Shown: positions 8,272 through 17,019, counted from the first letter of the stretch. The stretch: DNA of 64,000 nt from Microbacterium sp. SSM24 (GCF_025989145.1 NZ_JAPDNQ010000001.1:1488001-1552000); one strand, 5' to 3'. Program-made: numbers and translations. Notes: generated by a model from the sequence alone, not told the origin.

Positions 8272-9372
8272 GTGACCCGAGCCGTACCGCCGCCCGCACC
8301 TCCGGCGCTGTCGCCGAGCCTGCGGACCCTCCTCGCGCTCGCCGCGGCGGTGGTCGTGCTCGCCGGAGTGTTCTTCGCGCGGGAACTGGTGGGCCCGCTC
8401 GCGCTGGCGATCGTGCTGGTCGTGATCTGCGAGCCCGTGCGCCGCCCGTTCGAGAGCCGCGGCTGGCCCCGCTGGACCGGGACGACGGCGGTCATCGTGG
8501 TCGCCTACCTCGTGCTGGTCGCGATGGGCGCCCTCCTGTGGCTCGCCGGCACGCAGTTCGCGAAGCTGGTCGGGGAGTTCGCCGACCAGCTGCAGGACAG
8601 CGTGCAGGGACTGCTCGCGTGGCTGACCTCCGTGGGCCTGGACGATCAGGCAGCGGATGCCGCGGCATCCGTCCTCGATCCTCAGACGCTCCTCGGGCTG
8701 GCCTCGAGTCTCGGCGGAACCCTCCTGGGCATCGCCACCGCCCTGTTCTTCGTCTTCGCGTACATCATCTTCATGGCCGCGGACGCCGGGCGGTACCGCG
8801 ACGCGGGACGGGTCTTCGGCCCGTCGAAGAAGCCCGCGCTGGCCCGCATCCGGCACCTCAACTCGGGAGTCCGTCGCTACTACGTCGTCAACGCGACCTT
8901 CGGGGCGATCGTGGCGATCATCGACGGGTTCGCACTGCTGTGGCTCGGCGTGCCCGCACCGCTGGTGTGGGCGATCCTCGCGTTCGTCACGAACTTCGTG
9001 CCCAACATCGGGTTCGTGCTCGGCCTGATCCCGCCCGCCGTGCTCGCCTTCGTCGTCGGGGGCTGGCCGATGCTGCTGGCCGTCATCGCGATCTACTGCG
9101 TGGTGAACGTGGTGCTCCAGGTTCTCGTGCAGCCGAAGTTCGTCAGCGACGCGGTGGACCTGAGCCTCACGCTGAGCTTCTTCTCGGTCATCTTCTGGAC
9201 GTTCGTGATCGGGCCGCTGGGCGCGATCCTCTCGATCCCCCTCACGCTCTTCGCGCGCACGCTCGTGCTCGAAGGCGACCCGCACAGCCACTGGCTGCGA
9301 TGGCTCTCGGGCGATCGCACGGCCGTGCCGCCGCCCGACCCCTCCACCTCGCCTCCCAGGAGACGGCCATGA
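8272..9372 (+). CDS. AI-2E family transporter (YdgH/PerM-like permease), copy 1
   Basis: A 366-residue polytopic inner-membrane protein. It has two N-terminal helices, a soluble loop (~85-125), then a helix bundle with the family-typical segment WAILAFVTNFVPNIGFVLGLIPP near residue 240 and a C-terminal pair of helices (SFFSVIFWTFVIGPLGAIL). The family was named after TqsA but most members have no proven substrate. The GTG at 8272 is chosen because TACCCT (8260-8265) stands six bases before it, a leaderless pattern; an upstream GTG at 8248 is possible. Its stop overlaps the next start in an ATGA. Confidence 0.82.
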   Translation: MTRAVPPPAPPALSPSLRTLLALAAAVVVLAGVFFARELVGPLALAIVLVVICEPVRRPFESRGWPRWTGTTAVIVVAYLVLVAMGALLWLAGTQFAKLVGEFADQLQDSVQGLLAWLTSVGLDDQAADAAASVLDPQTLLGLASSLGGTLLGIATALFFVFAYIIFMAADAGRYRDAGRVFGPSKKPALARIRHLNSGVRRYYVVNATFGAIVAIIDGFALLWLGVPAPLVWAILAFVTNFVPNIGFVLGLIPPAVLAFVVGGWPMLLAVIAIYCVVNVVLQVLVQPKFVSDAVDLSLTLSFFSVIFWTFVIGPLGAILSIPLTLFARTLVLEGDPHSHWLRWLSGDRTAVPPPDPSTSPPRRRP

Positions 9373-10439
9373 CCCAGACCGCCCACGCCGACACCGGGAC
9401 GCGCCGTGAGCGCGCCCTCGCCCGCATCTCCGAGGGCGGCAGCGAGCGCTCGCTCGAGACGCTCGCCCTGGGCATCGCCGCCGTCGCCTTCGTGATCGTC
9501 GCCCTCGTGGCGCTCATCGCGTTCGGCTTCCAGGCCGCGCCCATCGCCGGTCCGGGATCGGTCGGTCAATTCGCGGCGATCGCCTCGGCGGTCGTCGCCT
9601 TCGCCGCCGTTCTCGGCGGCCGCTACCTGCTCCACGAGCGAGGCTCTCAGGGCCGCCTGCGCGTGCTCGACCACTTCGACATCCTCGCGCTCGCGATCGC
9701 GCACGCCGTCATCGCGCTCCTCGGATGGACGCTGATGGCCGTCATCCTCGAGCAGGCGTTCATCGGCGCCGAGGTCTTCGCGCTCCCGGTGCTGCTCCTC
9801 GCGGGTGCCACGGCCGGCATGACCGCCTACGTCGCGTTCTACTCCGCGACCCATATGGACCTGCAGCTGCTCGCCATGGTGCTGGCGGTGTTCCTCGTGC
9901 TCGGCGTGCTCTCGAGCATGCTCACCGCGAGCGACCCGAACTGGTGGAAGGACAACCTGAGCGCCCTCGGCATGACGACGAACGTGTCGGCGCTCGCGTT
10001 CAACCTCACACTCATCGTCGCCGGGTTCCTCGTGACGACTCTCGCTCGCTACGCCACGCGCGGCATCCCGACGTCCAACCCCGTCGGGGTCGCCAGGGTG
10101 CGCGTGTGCCTGATCGTCGTCGGCGTCTTCCTCGCGCTCGTGGGCGTGTTCCCGGTGAACCTCTTCTTCGCCGTCCACACCGGCGTCGCCTCCGGAATGG
10201 TCGTCGCCTACGGCGTGCTCGTCATCGGCCTGCCGAGGTGGATCCCCGGGATGCCGCGCCCCTTCGTTCTTCTCGGGTGGCTGTTCCTCGGGGTCACGCT
10301 CGTGCTCGCGGTGTTCTTCCTCATCGGCTACTACACGCTCACGGCGGTCGAGCTCGTCGCCGGCATCCTCGTCTTCACCTGGATCATCCTGTTCATCCGC
10401 AACGCGGCCGCCCTGGAACAGGACGCCCGGAGCGCCTGA
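9369..10439 (+). CDS. Polytopic membrane protein, DUF998-like
   Basis: A 356-residue integral membrane protein with about nine hydrophobic segments between residues 32 and 350 and short loops. One soluble stretch (SSMLTASDPNWWKDNLSALG, ~180) is followed by TNVSALAFNLTLIVAGFLV. The SxLG and SxxxFN pattern resembles DUF998 membrane proteins, but I cannot assign a reaction. It is translationally coupled to the preceding AI-2E-type permease through a 4-base ATGA overlap, so the two probably act together or are made in fixed proportion. A conserved RYATRGIPTSNP loop lies near residue 230. Confidence 0.7.
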   Translation: MTQTAHADTGTRRERALARISEGGSERSLETLALGIAAVAFVIVALVALIAFGFQAAPIAGPGSVGQFAAIASAVVAFAAVLGGRYLLHERGSQGRLRVLDHFDILALAIAHAVIALLGWTLMAVILEQAFIGAEVFALPVLLLAGATAGMTAYVAFYSATHMDLQLLAMVLAVFLVLGVLSSMLTASDPNWWKDNLSALGMTTNVSALAFNLTLIVAGFLVTTLARYATRGIPTSNPVGVARVRVCLIVVGVFLALVGVFPVNLFFAVHTGVASGMVVAYGVLVIGLPRWIPGMPRPFVLLGWLFLGVTLVLAVFFLIGYYTLTAVELVAGILVFTWIILFIRNAAALEQDARSA

Positions 10440-10474
10440 CCGGCACCGCCGCGCCGCTGCGGGATGATGCGCGT

Positions 10475-11197
10475 GTGGATGAGAACACGTGGCATCGCCA
10501 TACCCAGGTGCTGCTCATGGTCGCGTCGTTCGTGTACCTCGTCGCCTACTCGTGGCGGGTGATCGGCGGGCTCACCGGGACGGCGTACGTGGTCGCGACA
10601 CTGGTGATCGGCGCGACGTGGGCGGTCTTCGTGGTCGACTACCTCGTGCGGCTGTCGCTCGCGCGCAATCGCTCGTCATGGTTCCGCTCGCACCTGGGCA
10701 CGCTCGCCATCGCGGTGATCCCGGTGTTCCGCCTCGTGCTGCTGCTGCAGGCGCTGACGCACCTGCCGGGGATGCGCCCTTCGGCGGGGGCGAAGCTGCG
10801 CTCGCAGATCATGGTCTACGGCGCCGGTGCCGGCATCCTGCTCATCTACGTGTCGTCCCTCGCCGTCCTCGAGGTGGAGCGGCAGGCGCCCGACGGCAAC
10901 ATCGAGAACTTCTTCGAGGCCATCTGGTGGGCCTGCGTGACGATCACCACGACGGGGTACGGCGACTTCTACCCGGTGACCGCGCCCGGGCGCCTGATCG
11001 GGGTTGGGGTGATGTTCAGCGGTGTCGCCCTCGCGGGCATCATCACCGCGGCGCTCGCGTCGTGGATTCTGGAGCGCGCGTCGCGGAACAACGACGACGC
11101 CGAGCCGGCGACCCGCTCCCAGATGCGGCAGCTGATGGCGAAGGTCGACGCACTCGGCGGGAGCCGGCCGCGCGACGCGGACGATCCCCGGGACTGA
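10475..11197 (+). CDS. Two-pore-domain-type potassium channel protein (ion_trans_2)
   Basis: A 240-residue membrane protein with about six hydrophobic segments. The selectivity filter TITTTGYGDFYPVT sits near residue 160 between the last two helices, with the pore helix IENFFEAIWWACV before it. The N-terminal half (VDENTWHRHTQVLLM onward) resembles a voltage-sensor-like four-helix bundle, with few regular Arg repeats. The C-terminal tail is short and has no RCK/TrkA domain. It probably conducts K+. GTG 10475 lies six bases after GATGAT, a weak -10. It follows the membrane-protein pair with a 35-base gap. Confidence 0.85.
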   Translation: MDENTWHRHTQVLLMVASFVYLVAYSWRVIGGLTGTAYVVATLVIGATWAVFVVDYLVRLSLARNRSSWFRSHLGTLAIAVIPVFRLVLLLQALTHLPGMRPSAGAKLRSQIMVYGAGAGILLIYVSSLAVLEVERQAPDGNIENFFEAIWWACVTITTTGYGDFYPVTAPGRLIGVGVMFSGVALAGIITAALASWILERASRNNDDAEPATRSQMRQLMAKVDALGGSRPRDADDPRD

Positions 11198-11220
11198 CTC
11201 CTCGCCCCCGGGCGTACGAA

Positions 11221-11252
11221 GAAGGGCCGCGCCCTGAGAGGTGCGGCCCTTC
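11221..11252. terminator. Bidirectional hairpin terminator
   Basis: GAAGGGCCGC (11221-11230) and GCGGCCCTTC (11243-11252) form a perfect 10-bp stem with a 12-base loop, between the K+ channel gene and the converging SHOCT gene. Confidence 0.7.
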
Positions 11253-11267
11253 GTCGTGCTGGTCCGT

Positions 11268-11612
11268 TCAGGACAGGAGCTTGGCCTTCGCGGCCGCGAA
11301 CTCCTCGTCCGACAGGATGCCCTGCGCGTGCAGGGCGGCCAGCTGCTGGAGCTTGGCCATCATGTCGTCACCGGCAGCGGGCGCGGCCGGCGCCGGAGCG
11401 GCGGCCTGGGCGTTCGCGACGGCCTGAGCGGCCGCCGCGTCCATCGCGGCCTGCTGCTGCTGGGCGGCGTACGCGTCCTGCTGGTACTGCTCGTTGGCCT
11501 TGTTCTGCTGGTGGCGTGCCACGCTCCCCGACACTGCGGTCGCGGTGCCCGCGACCACGGCCGTGCGTGCCGCCATTCCGACGAGGCCGGGACGGCCCAC
11601 TCTGCGCATCAT
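11268..11612 (-). CDS. SHOCT domain protein with Gln/Ala-rich linker
   Basis: A 114-residue protein. Residues 1-30 (MMRRVGRPGLVGMAARTAVV) are basic then hydrophobic, so it may be membrane-associated. Residues 33-80 are rich in Gln and Ala and probably disordered or coiled. The C-terminus MAKLQQLAALHAQGILSDEE is a SHOCT domain, a short two-helix oligomerisation module. AAGGAG (11620-11625) sits seven bases before the ATG. It is the last of three minus-strand genes (12448 to 11268) behind a palindromic operator-like site. It was probably recruited with the other small proteins of this locus for an envelope or stress function, which is inference. Confidence 0.8.
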   Translation of the reverse strand: MMRRVGRPGLVGMAARTAVVAGTATAVSGSVARHQQNKANEQYQQDAYAAQQQQAAMDAAAAQAVANAQAAAPAPAAPAAGDDMMAKLQQLAALHAQGILSDEEFAAAKAKLLS

Positions 11613-11623
11613 GACAGTTCTCC

Positions 11624-12043
11624 TTACTCGACGTTCTCGGCGAGGAACGCGTTGACGATGGGGGCGGGGATGCCCTCGCGGGCGATCACCGCGCCGCCCG
11701 CGTCGAACAGCGCGCCGGCGAAGGCCTTCGCCCACAGCAGCTCGACCACGAGGATCGCGGCGGAGGATCCCGGCGGCACCTCGGCGGCGAGCGCCTCGAT
11801 GTCTTCGAGGCCGGCGAGGCCGGCGAGGTCGAGCGCCGGCACTCCGGCGTCATCGGTCGTGTCGGAGAGCTCCACCACGGTGAGCTCGCCGTCGGGCGAA
11901 CGGGTCGCGTAGACCAGGTCGAGCACGTTCACGGTGCCGGCGGCGACGAGGTCGTCGATCGCCTGCAGGACTCCGGGGCCGGGCTTGTCACCGTCGAACG
12001 CGATCGCGTAGAACTCGATCGGGCCGTAATCGAAAGTCGTCAT
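11624..12043 (-). CDS. DUF6325 family protein
   Basis: A 139-residue soluble acidic protein beginning MTTFDYGPIEFYAIAFDGDK. The fold looks like paired beta-alpha-beta units, with the linker TNDVLDLVYATRSPDGELTV-like segment near residue 40 and the C-terminal hydrophobic helix SSAAILVVELLWAKAF near 95. I recognise it as the DUF6325 group often found beside SHOCT proteins in actinobacteria; no function is established. A strong AGGAGG ribosome-binding site precedes the start. It lies between the two SHOCT genes with gaps of 11 and 24 bases, so all three form one operon. Confidence 0.75.
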   Translation of the reverse strand: MTTFDYGPIEFYAIAFDGDKPGPGVLQAIDDLVAAGTVNVLDLVYATRSPDGELTVVELSDTTDDAGVPALDLAGLAGLEDIEALAAEVPPGSSAAILVVELLWAKAFAGALFDAGGAVIAREGIPAPIVNAFLAENVE

Positions 12044-12067
12044 GACGTCATCCTCCTCCTGCGGGCC

Positions 12068-12448
12068 TCAGCCCGCGAGTGCCTTCGCCTTGAGTGAATC
12101 GAACTCGGACTGCGAGATCGCTCCGGAGTCGAGCAGCGACTTCGCCTTCGCGATGTCGTCGGCGGCGCTGGAGCCACCGGCGGTCGCGCGGATGTAGGCA
12201 TCCTGCTGCGAGCGAAGCTCCTGTGCCTGGGCGATCGAGCGCTCCGTCATGCCGCGGCCGCGCGCGATGAGGTAGATCAGCGCGGTCAGGAACGGCACGA
12301 AGATCAGGAAGATGATCCAGACGGCCTTCCACCACCCGCTGAGGGTGTGGTCGCGGAAGAGATCGCCAAGGATCGAGAACAGCACCATCAGGTACGCCAC
12401 GAACACGAAGACCCAGAAGAACCAGAGAACCAGGCTCCAGAGATCCAT
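12068..12448 (-). CDS. PLDc_N membrane anchor plus SHOCT domain protein
   Basis: A 126-residue protein. Two transmembrane helices (residues ~4-26 and ~40-62, WWKAVWIIFLIFVPFLTALI) form a PLDc_N module, the membrane anchor normally found in front of cardiolipin synthases, but here there is no phospholipase domain. After a charged linker the C-terminus DDIAKAKSLLDSGAISQSEF is a SHOCT domain. The same anchor begins the full cardiolipin synthase at 18171-19646. It is first of three genes, and a TCACCC-N5-GGGTGA palindrome lies 78 bases upstream. It probably senses or scaffolds at the membrane; no catalytic residue is visible. Confidence 0.8.
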   Translation of the reverse strand: MDLWSLVLWFFWVFVFVAYLMVLFSILGDLFRDHTLSGWWKAVWIIFLIFVPFLTALIYLIARGRGMTERSIAQAQELRSQQDAYIRATAGGSSAADDIAKAKSLLDSGAISQSEFDSLKAKALAG

Positions 12449-12525
12449 TTGCACAGCCAATCGTCGATGGGCGAGCCTCGCGCTCGCCGCACTCCGAAAA
12501 CTACGTTCGCGTGAGGGGTGGGGCG

Positions 12526-12542
12526 TCACCCGCGCGGGGTGA
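12526..12542. promoter_or_regulatory. Palindromic operator-like site A (TCACCC-N5-GGGTGA)
   Basis: A perfect 6-bp inverted repeat with a GCGCG spacer, 78 bases upstream of the PLDc_N/SHOCT gene. Near-identical sites stand at 12853-12869 and 19941-19957, each 70-82 bases upstream of a minus-strand gene of this module. I infer the neighbouring LuxR-type regulator as the binder; this is untested. Confidence 0.55.
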
Positions 12543-12546
12543 GAAG

Positions 12547-12771
12547 TCAGAGCGCTTCGCGTGCCGGGACCGGGTTGACCGAGACGACCTCGATGTGGAG
12601 CTGGTCCAGCATCTCGAGCAGGCCGATCAGCCGCGCCTGGTCGGGGATCGTGCCGACGAGGCGCGTGCATCCGTCGGGCGCGTCGACGACGGCGAAATCG
12701 TCGAGGGCGGCCACGAGTTCGGGGCCCAGCTTGCCCCGGACGACGATCTCCACCACCTGCGATCCGTGCAT
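12547..12771 (-). CDS. Small conserved protein, paralogue of the 19659-19871 product
   Basis: A 74-residue soluble protein with an apparent beta-alpha-beta-beta-alpha-beta pattern. It starts MHGSQVVEIVVRGKLGPEL and ends LHIEVVSVNPVPAREAL. About half of its residues match the product at 19659-19871 (VVE-V-G-LGP-L---LD at the front, IEVVSVN-V at the end). ATG 12771 is chosen because AGGAGG lies seven bases before it; the longer form from 12825 has an out-of-character N-terminus. No function is known. It stands upstream of the PLDc_N/SHOCT operon and diverges from the LuxR regulator gene, with site B between them. Confidence 0.75.
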   Translation of the reverse strand: MHGSQVVEIVVRGKLGPELVAALDDFAVVDAPDGCTRLVGTIPDQARLIGLLEMLDQLHIEVVSVNPVPAREAL

Positions 12772-12852
12772 CGGGCCTCCTGGTGGACGGGGCGTGAGCC
12801 ACGGGGTCGTCGTGATGCGTGTCATTGTCCGGTCTGTCCGGTCGCGCCTACG

Positions 12853-12869
12853 TCACCCGTGTGGGATGA
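12853..12869. promoter_or_regulatory. Palindromic operator-like site B (TCACCC-N5-GGATGA)
   Basis: It lies in the divergent gap between the small protein gene (start 12771) and the LuxR regulator (start 12913), 82 and 44 bases from the two starts. Followed by TTCC, it matches site C (19941) at 19 of 21 positions. Confidence 0.6.
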
Positions 12870-12912
12870 TTCCCACGAGCTCACGCGCCCACTCGCCAGG
12901 GGAGGCACGCTC

Positions 12913-15498
12913 GTGAACGAAGTACGTCGAATCCCAGCGCACGCCGTCGATCGGCCTGCACTGCGAAGGCAGCTCGACGCTGGGGTGAATGCGCCGCTGT
13001 CTCTCATCGTCGCGCCCGCGGGCGCCGGCAAGACGGTCCTTCTGTCGCAGTGGGCGCACTCGCGCCCAGACGTCGCAGTGGCCTGGTTCGACATCACCGC
13101 CGCCGACAACGCGCCCGCCGGTTTCGCGCGCCGTCTCATCGCCGGCGTGACCGCCGTGGTGCCGCGCCTGACCGTTCCGGCTGCGCCGGTCGAGGCATCC
13201 GAGGACCGTCTGGGTGAGGCCTTCCTCGAGGATTTCACCGGTTCGCTGGCGGAAGCGGGCGACATCGTGCTCGTCTTCGACGACCTCGATCGGCTCTCGG
13301 GCACCGCGGTTCTCGCCGACCTGTGGCGCATGGTCGACCTCCTGCCGCCGAACGCGCACGCCGTCTTCGCCTCACGCGTCGACCTGCAGCTCGGCTGGAG
13401 CCGGCATCGGCTGGAGCACGGGCTCGTCGAGATCCGCCAGCGTCAGCTCGCCTTCGATGATGCGACCACGGCCCGCGTGCTCTCGCGCATCGCCGGCAAG
13501 CCGGTGTCGGACGAAGCGGTCGCCGCGGTCACCGCGCGCACCGAAGGGTGGGCGGTCGGCGTGCAGATGACGGCGCTCAGCCTGCGGTTCTCCGACGATC
13601 CCGACCGAGTGGTCGACGCGCTCGCCGACACCGACCGGCTCGTGGTCGACTACCTCAGCGAAGAGGTGCTCGACGCCATCGAGCCCGCGCGACGCGACGC
13701 GCTCATGCGGATCGCCGTCGTCGACGAGGTGAGCGCCGGCCTCGCGCAGGCCCTCGCCGAGGTGGACGGGGCGCGCTTCCTCGCCGATCTCGAACGCGAC
13801 TCCATGTTCATCGTGCCGGTGGCGGGTCGGGCCGGCTGGTACCGGTTCCACCGGCTCTTCCGCGACCTTCTCCTCTATCGCCTGCGCGCGCAGGACGGAA
13901 GCGCCGAGGCCGGACTGCAGGAGGCCGCTGCCGACTGGTATCTCGGCGAGGGCGGCAACGAGGTCGCGATCGAATACCTCCTGCGCGCGCGGCGCTGGGA
14001 TCGCGTGCTCGACCGGGTGCTCGCCACGGGGCGGGACGTCTTCGAGGACGTCCGCACGGCGACGGTGTCGAGCTGGCTGCGGCGGGTGCCCGCCGACGTC
14101 CGCGCCGACCACATCGACGCCGAGCTGCTGTTCGCGATCTCCGAGGGCATGAGCGGGCGCGGGCTCGTCGCGGTCGACGCCATGCGGAGTCTGCTGGCGA
14201 CCGAGGATCTCACCACCGGTCAGCGCCAGGTCGCTCTCGCCTACCTCGCCGCCGGGGTGCAGTTCCACCCGCACGCCGAGCTCTTCGTCGACGCGGCCCG
14301 CGAGGCGCTCGCGCTCCTCGACGGCGACCCCGAGGCTCCGCTTCCCGATCTGCTCGGCCTCACCACGCGGCCGCTCCTCCGGTTCATCGCCCAGGCTTCG
14401 CTCGGACGCGCCCACCTGTTCCTGGGCGAGCTCGGACCGGCGCGGCGCACGCTCGAGGACGCCGTCGACACCGTCGGGTACGCCTACGCGCCCTACCGCG
14501 TGCACCTGCTCGGCACGCTCGCGCTGGTCAACGCCGTCGAGGGCAACCTCGTCCTGGCGGCGGAGCAGTCCGACGAGGCGCTGGCCACCGCCCGCGAGTT
14601 CGGACTGCTGGCCCATCCGGCGCCGGCCGACGCGTACATCGCGCGCGCGATCATCGCGATCCAGCGGGGCGAGCCCGACGTCGGAGCCCTCGCGCTCGCC
14701 GAGGGCGGCATCCGCGCGGCCGCCAATCAACGCACACAGCTGATGTGGGTGGCCCACGTCGTGAGCATGCTCATCGACCCGTCCAGCGAGCAGCTGGCGG
14801 GAACCGAGCCGCCGGGACCGCCCTCGTCGCTCGTGCGCCAGGTGCTGATCGGCGTGGCGATGCGCCGTGCCCGCATGCAGGGCGTGGCGACGGCTCCGCC
14901 GAGCCCGGTTCCGGCGTGGTCGGCCGTCGCGTTCGAGGAGATCGCCGGGCTGCTCGCGGAGGGGCAGTCGGGCGCCGCGCACGGGCGCCTCGCGCAGCTG
15001 CGCTTCGAGCCCGACGCGCGGGCTCCGCTCTCGGCCGTCGAGTTCGAGCTGCTGCAGGCGTGGACGCGGGCTCTCGAGGGTCGCCGTCCGCAGGCGCGCG
15101 AGCGCCTGTCGGCGGCGATCGCCGTGGCTGAGCGGGAGTGGCTCGTCGACCCGTTCATCCGGGTCGGGCCGCCGGTGGCCGAACTGCTCGAGGAGCTGTT
15201 CCCCGCCAAGACCGACTTCCTGCGCACGGTCATCGCGCGTGCGCGCACGATGAGCGGCGGCGGCCGGCGTGCGCTGGCCGATGACCTCACCCCCCGCGAG
15301 CTGGAGCTGCTCGCGTTCCTCCCGAGCCGGCTCACGATCGCCGACATCGCCGCGCGCTGCTTCGTGTCGACGAACACGATCAAGACGCACCTCGGGCACA
15401 TCTACCGCAAGCTCGGGGTGTCGGGACGGGATGCCGCGATCGAGCGCGCCGTCGACCTCGGCCTGATCGACGCCCGTGAGATCGCCCGCGTGGGATGA
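12913..15498 (+). CDS. Large ATP-binding LuxR-family regulator (MalT-like, STAND/LAL)
   Basis: An 861-residue transcriptional activator. A STAND-type NTPase lies at the N-terminus, with Walker A APAGAGKT at residues 34-41 and Walker B IVLVFDDLD near 115-123, followed by a winged-helix/arm region. The middle (~420-770) is helical and TPR-like, the usual effector-sensing scaffold. The C-terminus holds a GerE/LuxR helix-turn-helix: LTPRELELLAFLPSRLTIAD then VSTNTIKTHLGHIYRKLGVS. The GTG start follows AGGGGAGG by about eight bases. In MalT-type proteins an inducer and ATP drive oligomerisation; the inducer here is unknown. It sits between the two halves of an envelope-protein module, so local control is likely. 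Confidence 0.9.
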   Translation: MNEVRRIPAHAVDRPALRRQLDAGVNAPLSLIVAPAGAGKTVLLSQWAHSRPDVAVAWFDITAADNAPAGFARRLIAGVTAVVPRLTVPAAPVEASEDRLGEAFLEDFTGSLAEAGDIVLVFDDLDRLSGTAVLADLWRMVDLLPPNAHAVFASRVDLQLGWSRHRLEHGLVEIRQRQLAFDDATTARVLSRIAGKPVSDEAVAAVTARTEGWAVGVQMTALSLRFSDDPDRVVDALADTDRLVVDYLSEEVLDAIEPARRDALMRIAVVDEVSAGLAQALAEVDGARFLADLERDSMFIVPVAGRAGWYRFHRLFRDLLLYRLRAQDGSAEAGLQEAAADWYLGEGGNEVAIEYLLRARRWDRVLDRVLATGRDVFEDVRTATVSSWLRRVPADVRADHIDAELLFAISEGMSGRGLVAVDAMRSLLATEDLTTGQRQVALAYLAAGVQFHPHAELFVDAAREALALLDGDPEAPLPDLLGLTTRPLLRFIAQASLGRAHLFLGELGPARRTLEDAVDTVGYAYAPYRVHLLGTLALVNAVEGNLVLAAEQSDEALATAREFGLLAHPAPADAYIARAIIAIQRGEPDVGALALAEGGIRAAANQRTQLMWVAHVVSMLIDPSSEQLAGTEPPGPPSSLVRQVLIGVAMRRARMQGVATAPPSPVPAWSAVAFEEIAGLLAEGQSGAAHGRLAQLRFEPDARAPLSAVEFELLQAWTRALEGRRPQARERLSAAIAVAEREWLVDPFIRVGPPVAELLEELFPAKTDFLRTVIARARTMSGGGRRALADDLTPRELELLAFLPSRLTIADIAARCFVSTNTIKTHLGHIYRKLGVSGRDAAIERAVDLGLIDAREIARVG

Positions 15499-15532
15499 CG
15501 ACGACGCCGGGGTGCGCCGCCATGATGTGCGC

Positions 15533-16696
15533 ATGGACGCGAACCCCCCGGGCGCGGTCGACCCCGTCGACGAGGCGCATCACCACGACGACCCGGCGCT
15601 GATCGACGTGATGGCCGCGCCGGAGCGCCCCAAGCGGTTCGCCGGCGTGCTGGCCGCGCTCGACCGGCCCCTCGTGCTCGGATTCGTCACGACCCTGGGC
15701 GTGCTCGGCGCGCTGGTGCTCGGCAGCGCGCTGGGCTCGATCTCGACGATCCTCGTCTACATCGTGCTGGCGATGTTCCTCGCCCTCGGGCTCGACCCGA
15801 TCGTGCGGATGCTTGAACGGCACCGGGTGAAGCGCGGTGGGGCGATCGCCATCGTCTTCGGCGCCTTCGCCCTCCTGTTCGCCGCGTTCCTCATCTGGGT
15901 GCTTCCCCCGGTCGTCGCGCAGATCGGCGAGTTCATCGTCGCGATTCCCGCCACGATCGCCGGTGTGCCGGAGACGGCCTGGTTCCAGTCGCTGGATGGC
16001 GACGTGCAGGTGGCGATCCTCGCCGCCCTCGAAGAGCTCGCGCAGTGGGTGTCCAGTCCCTCGACCCTCGGTGCTCTGGGCGGCGGCCTCCTCGCGGTGG
16101 GTGTGGCGTTCGTGAGCGGGATCTCGGCGTCGTTCATCGTCGTCGCCCTCACCCTCTACTTCCTGTCGTCGCTCTCGTCGATGAAGAAGGCGTTCTATGC
16201 GCTGGCGCCCGCGCGCAACCGCGCGCGCCTCGAGAACCTCACCGAGCGCATCACCGCGTCGGTGGGCGGGGCGCTGATCGGGTCGGTGACGCTCTCGTCG
16301 CTCAACGCGGCCGTCGTGTTCCTGCTTCACATCCTCATCGACTTGCCGTTCCCGGCGCTCATGGCCGTCATCGCGTTCGTGATCACGCTCATCCCGCTGT
16401 TCGGCTCGGTGATCTTCCTCGTGCTCGGCACCGGTGTGGCGCTCTTCACGAGCCCGACGCAGGCGCTCATCTTCTTCGTCGCGTACCTGGTCTACATCCA
16501 GCTCGAGTCGTATGTGATCAGCCCCCGGGTCATGAACAAGGCCATCGCGATCCCGGCGGCGCTCGTGCTGATCGGAGCCATGGTCGGCGGCGCGCTGATG
16601 GGCGTGATCGGCGTGCTGGTCGCGCTGCCCGTCATGGCGTCGATCCTGCTCATCATCCGCGAGGTCGTCGTGCCGAAGCAGGACCTCAAGGTCTGA
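15533..16696 (+). CDS. AI-2E family transporter (permease), copy 2
   Basis: A 387-residue polytopic membrane protein, a distant paralogue of the one at 8272. The N-terminal 55 residues are soluble and His/Asp-rich (DEAHHHDDPAL). The core helices include ISTILVYIVLAMFLALGLDP and, near residue 290, LMAVIAFVITLIPLFGSVIF with the family Pro. The substrate is unknown. ATG 15533 lies six bases after CATGAT, a weak -10. It follows the LuxR regulator by 34 bases, and a one-mismatch version of the module palindrome spans the regulator's stop codon (15482-15498), so it may belong to the same regulon. Confidence 0.82.
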   Translation: MDANPPGAVDPVDEAHHHDDPALIDVMAAPERPKRFAGVLAALDRPLVLGFVTTLGVLGALVLGSALGSISTILVYIVLAMFLALGLDPIVRMLERHRVKRGGAIAIVFGAFALLFAAFLIWVLPPVVAQIGEFIVAIPATIAGVPETAWFQSLDGDVQVAILAALEELAQWVSSPSTLGALGGGLLAVGVAFVSGISASFIVVALTLYFLSSLSSMKKAFYALAPARNRARLENLTERITASVGGALIGSVTLSSLNAAVVFLLHILIDLPFPALMAVIAFVITLIPLFGSVIFLVLGTGVALFTSPTQALIFFVAYLVYIQLESYVISPRVMNKAIAIPAALVLIGAMVGGALMGVIGVLVALPVMASILLIIREVVVPKQDLKV

Positions 16697-16794
16697 CGGC
16701 CGGCCGGCGGCCGGGTCGTGTCCTGCTCGGTGCTCGCCCGGCCCCGGCCTGCTCGGGCCCGGCCCCCTCGCGCCCGGCCCACTCGCGCCCGAGG

Positions 16795-16911
16795 CATGTC
16801 ACGCGAACGGTGGGTGCATGCGATGCGAAGCCGCCGATCGAGTGACATCGAGTGTGGGCATGTCACGCGAACGGCGGGTGCATGCGATGCGAAGCCGCCG
16901 ACCGTGTGACA
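16795..16911 (+). repeat. Tandem pair of CATGTCAC hairpin repeats (left bracket)
   Basis: Two copies of a 64-base unit start at 16795 and 16859. Each runs CATGTCAC, then about 40 bases containing GCATGCGATGCGAAGCCGCC, then GTGACA (16842-16847 and 16906-16911), so each can fold as an imperfect hairpin. The 323-base gap between 16697 and 17019 holds no other feature beyond a GC-rich stretch of short CGGCCC/CTCGCGCCC repeats at 16710-16790. A related pair lies on the far side of the next gene. Confidence 0.75.
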
Positions 16912-17019
16912 TCGCTGCGGGTCGGGGCGGGTTCCTCCACAGCAGCGGTGATGGCACGGCGTTCCACCGAAGACGATTGCGCCGCCCCGCCAGGACGGAG
17001 ATCGCGGCTCTATCGGTGT

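Noticed and set aside
13372..15534. A 720-codon minus-strand frame across the LuxR regulator
   Set aside because: Antisense shadow; the plus strand has Walker A and B motifs and a helix-turn-helix in order.
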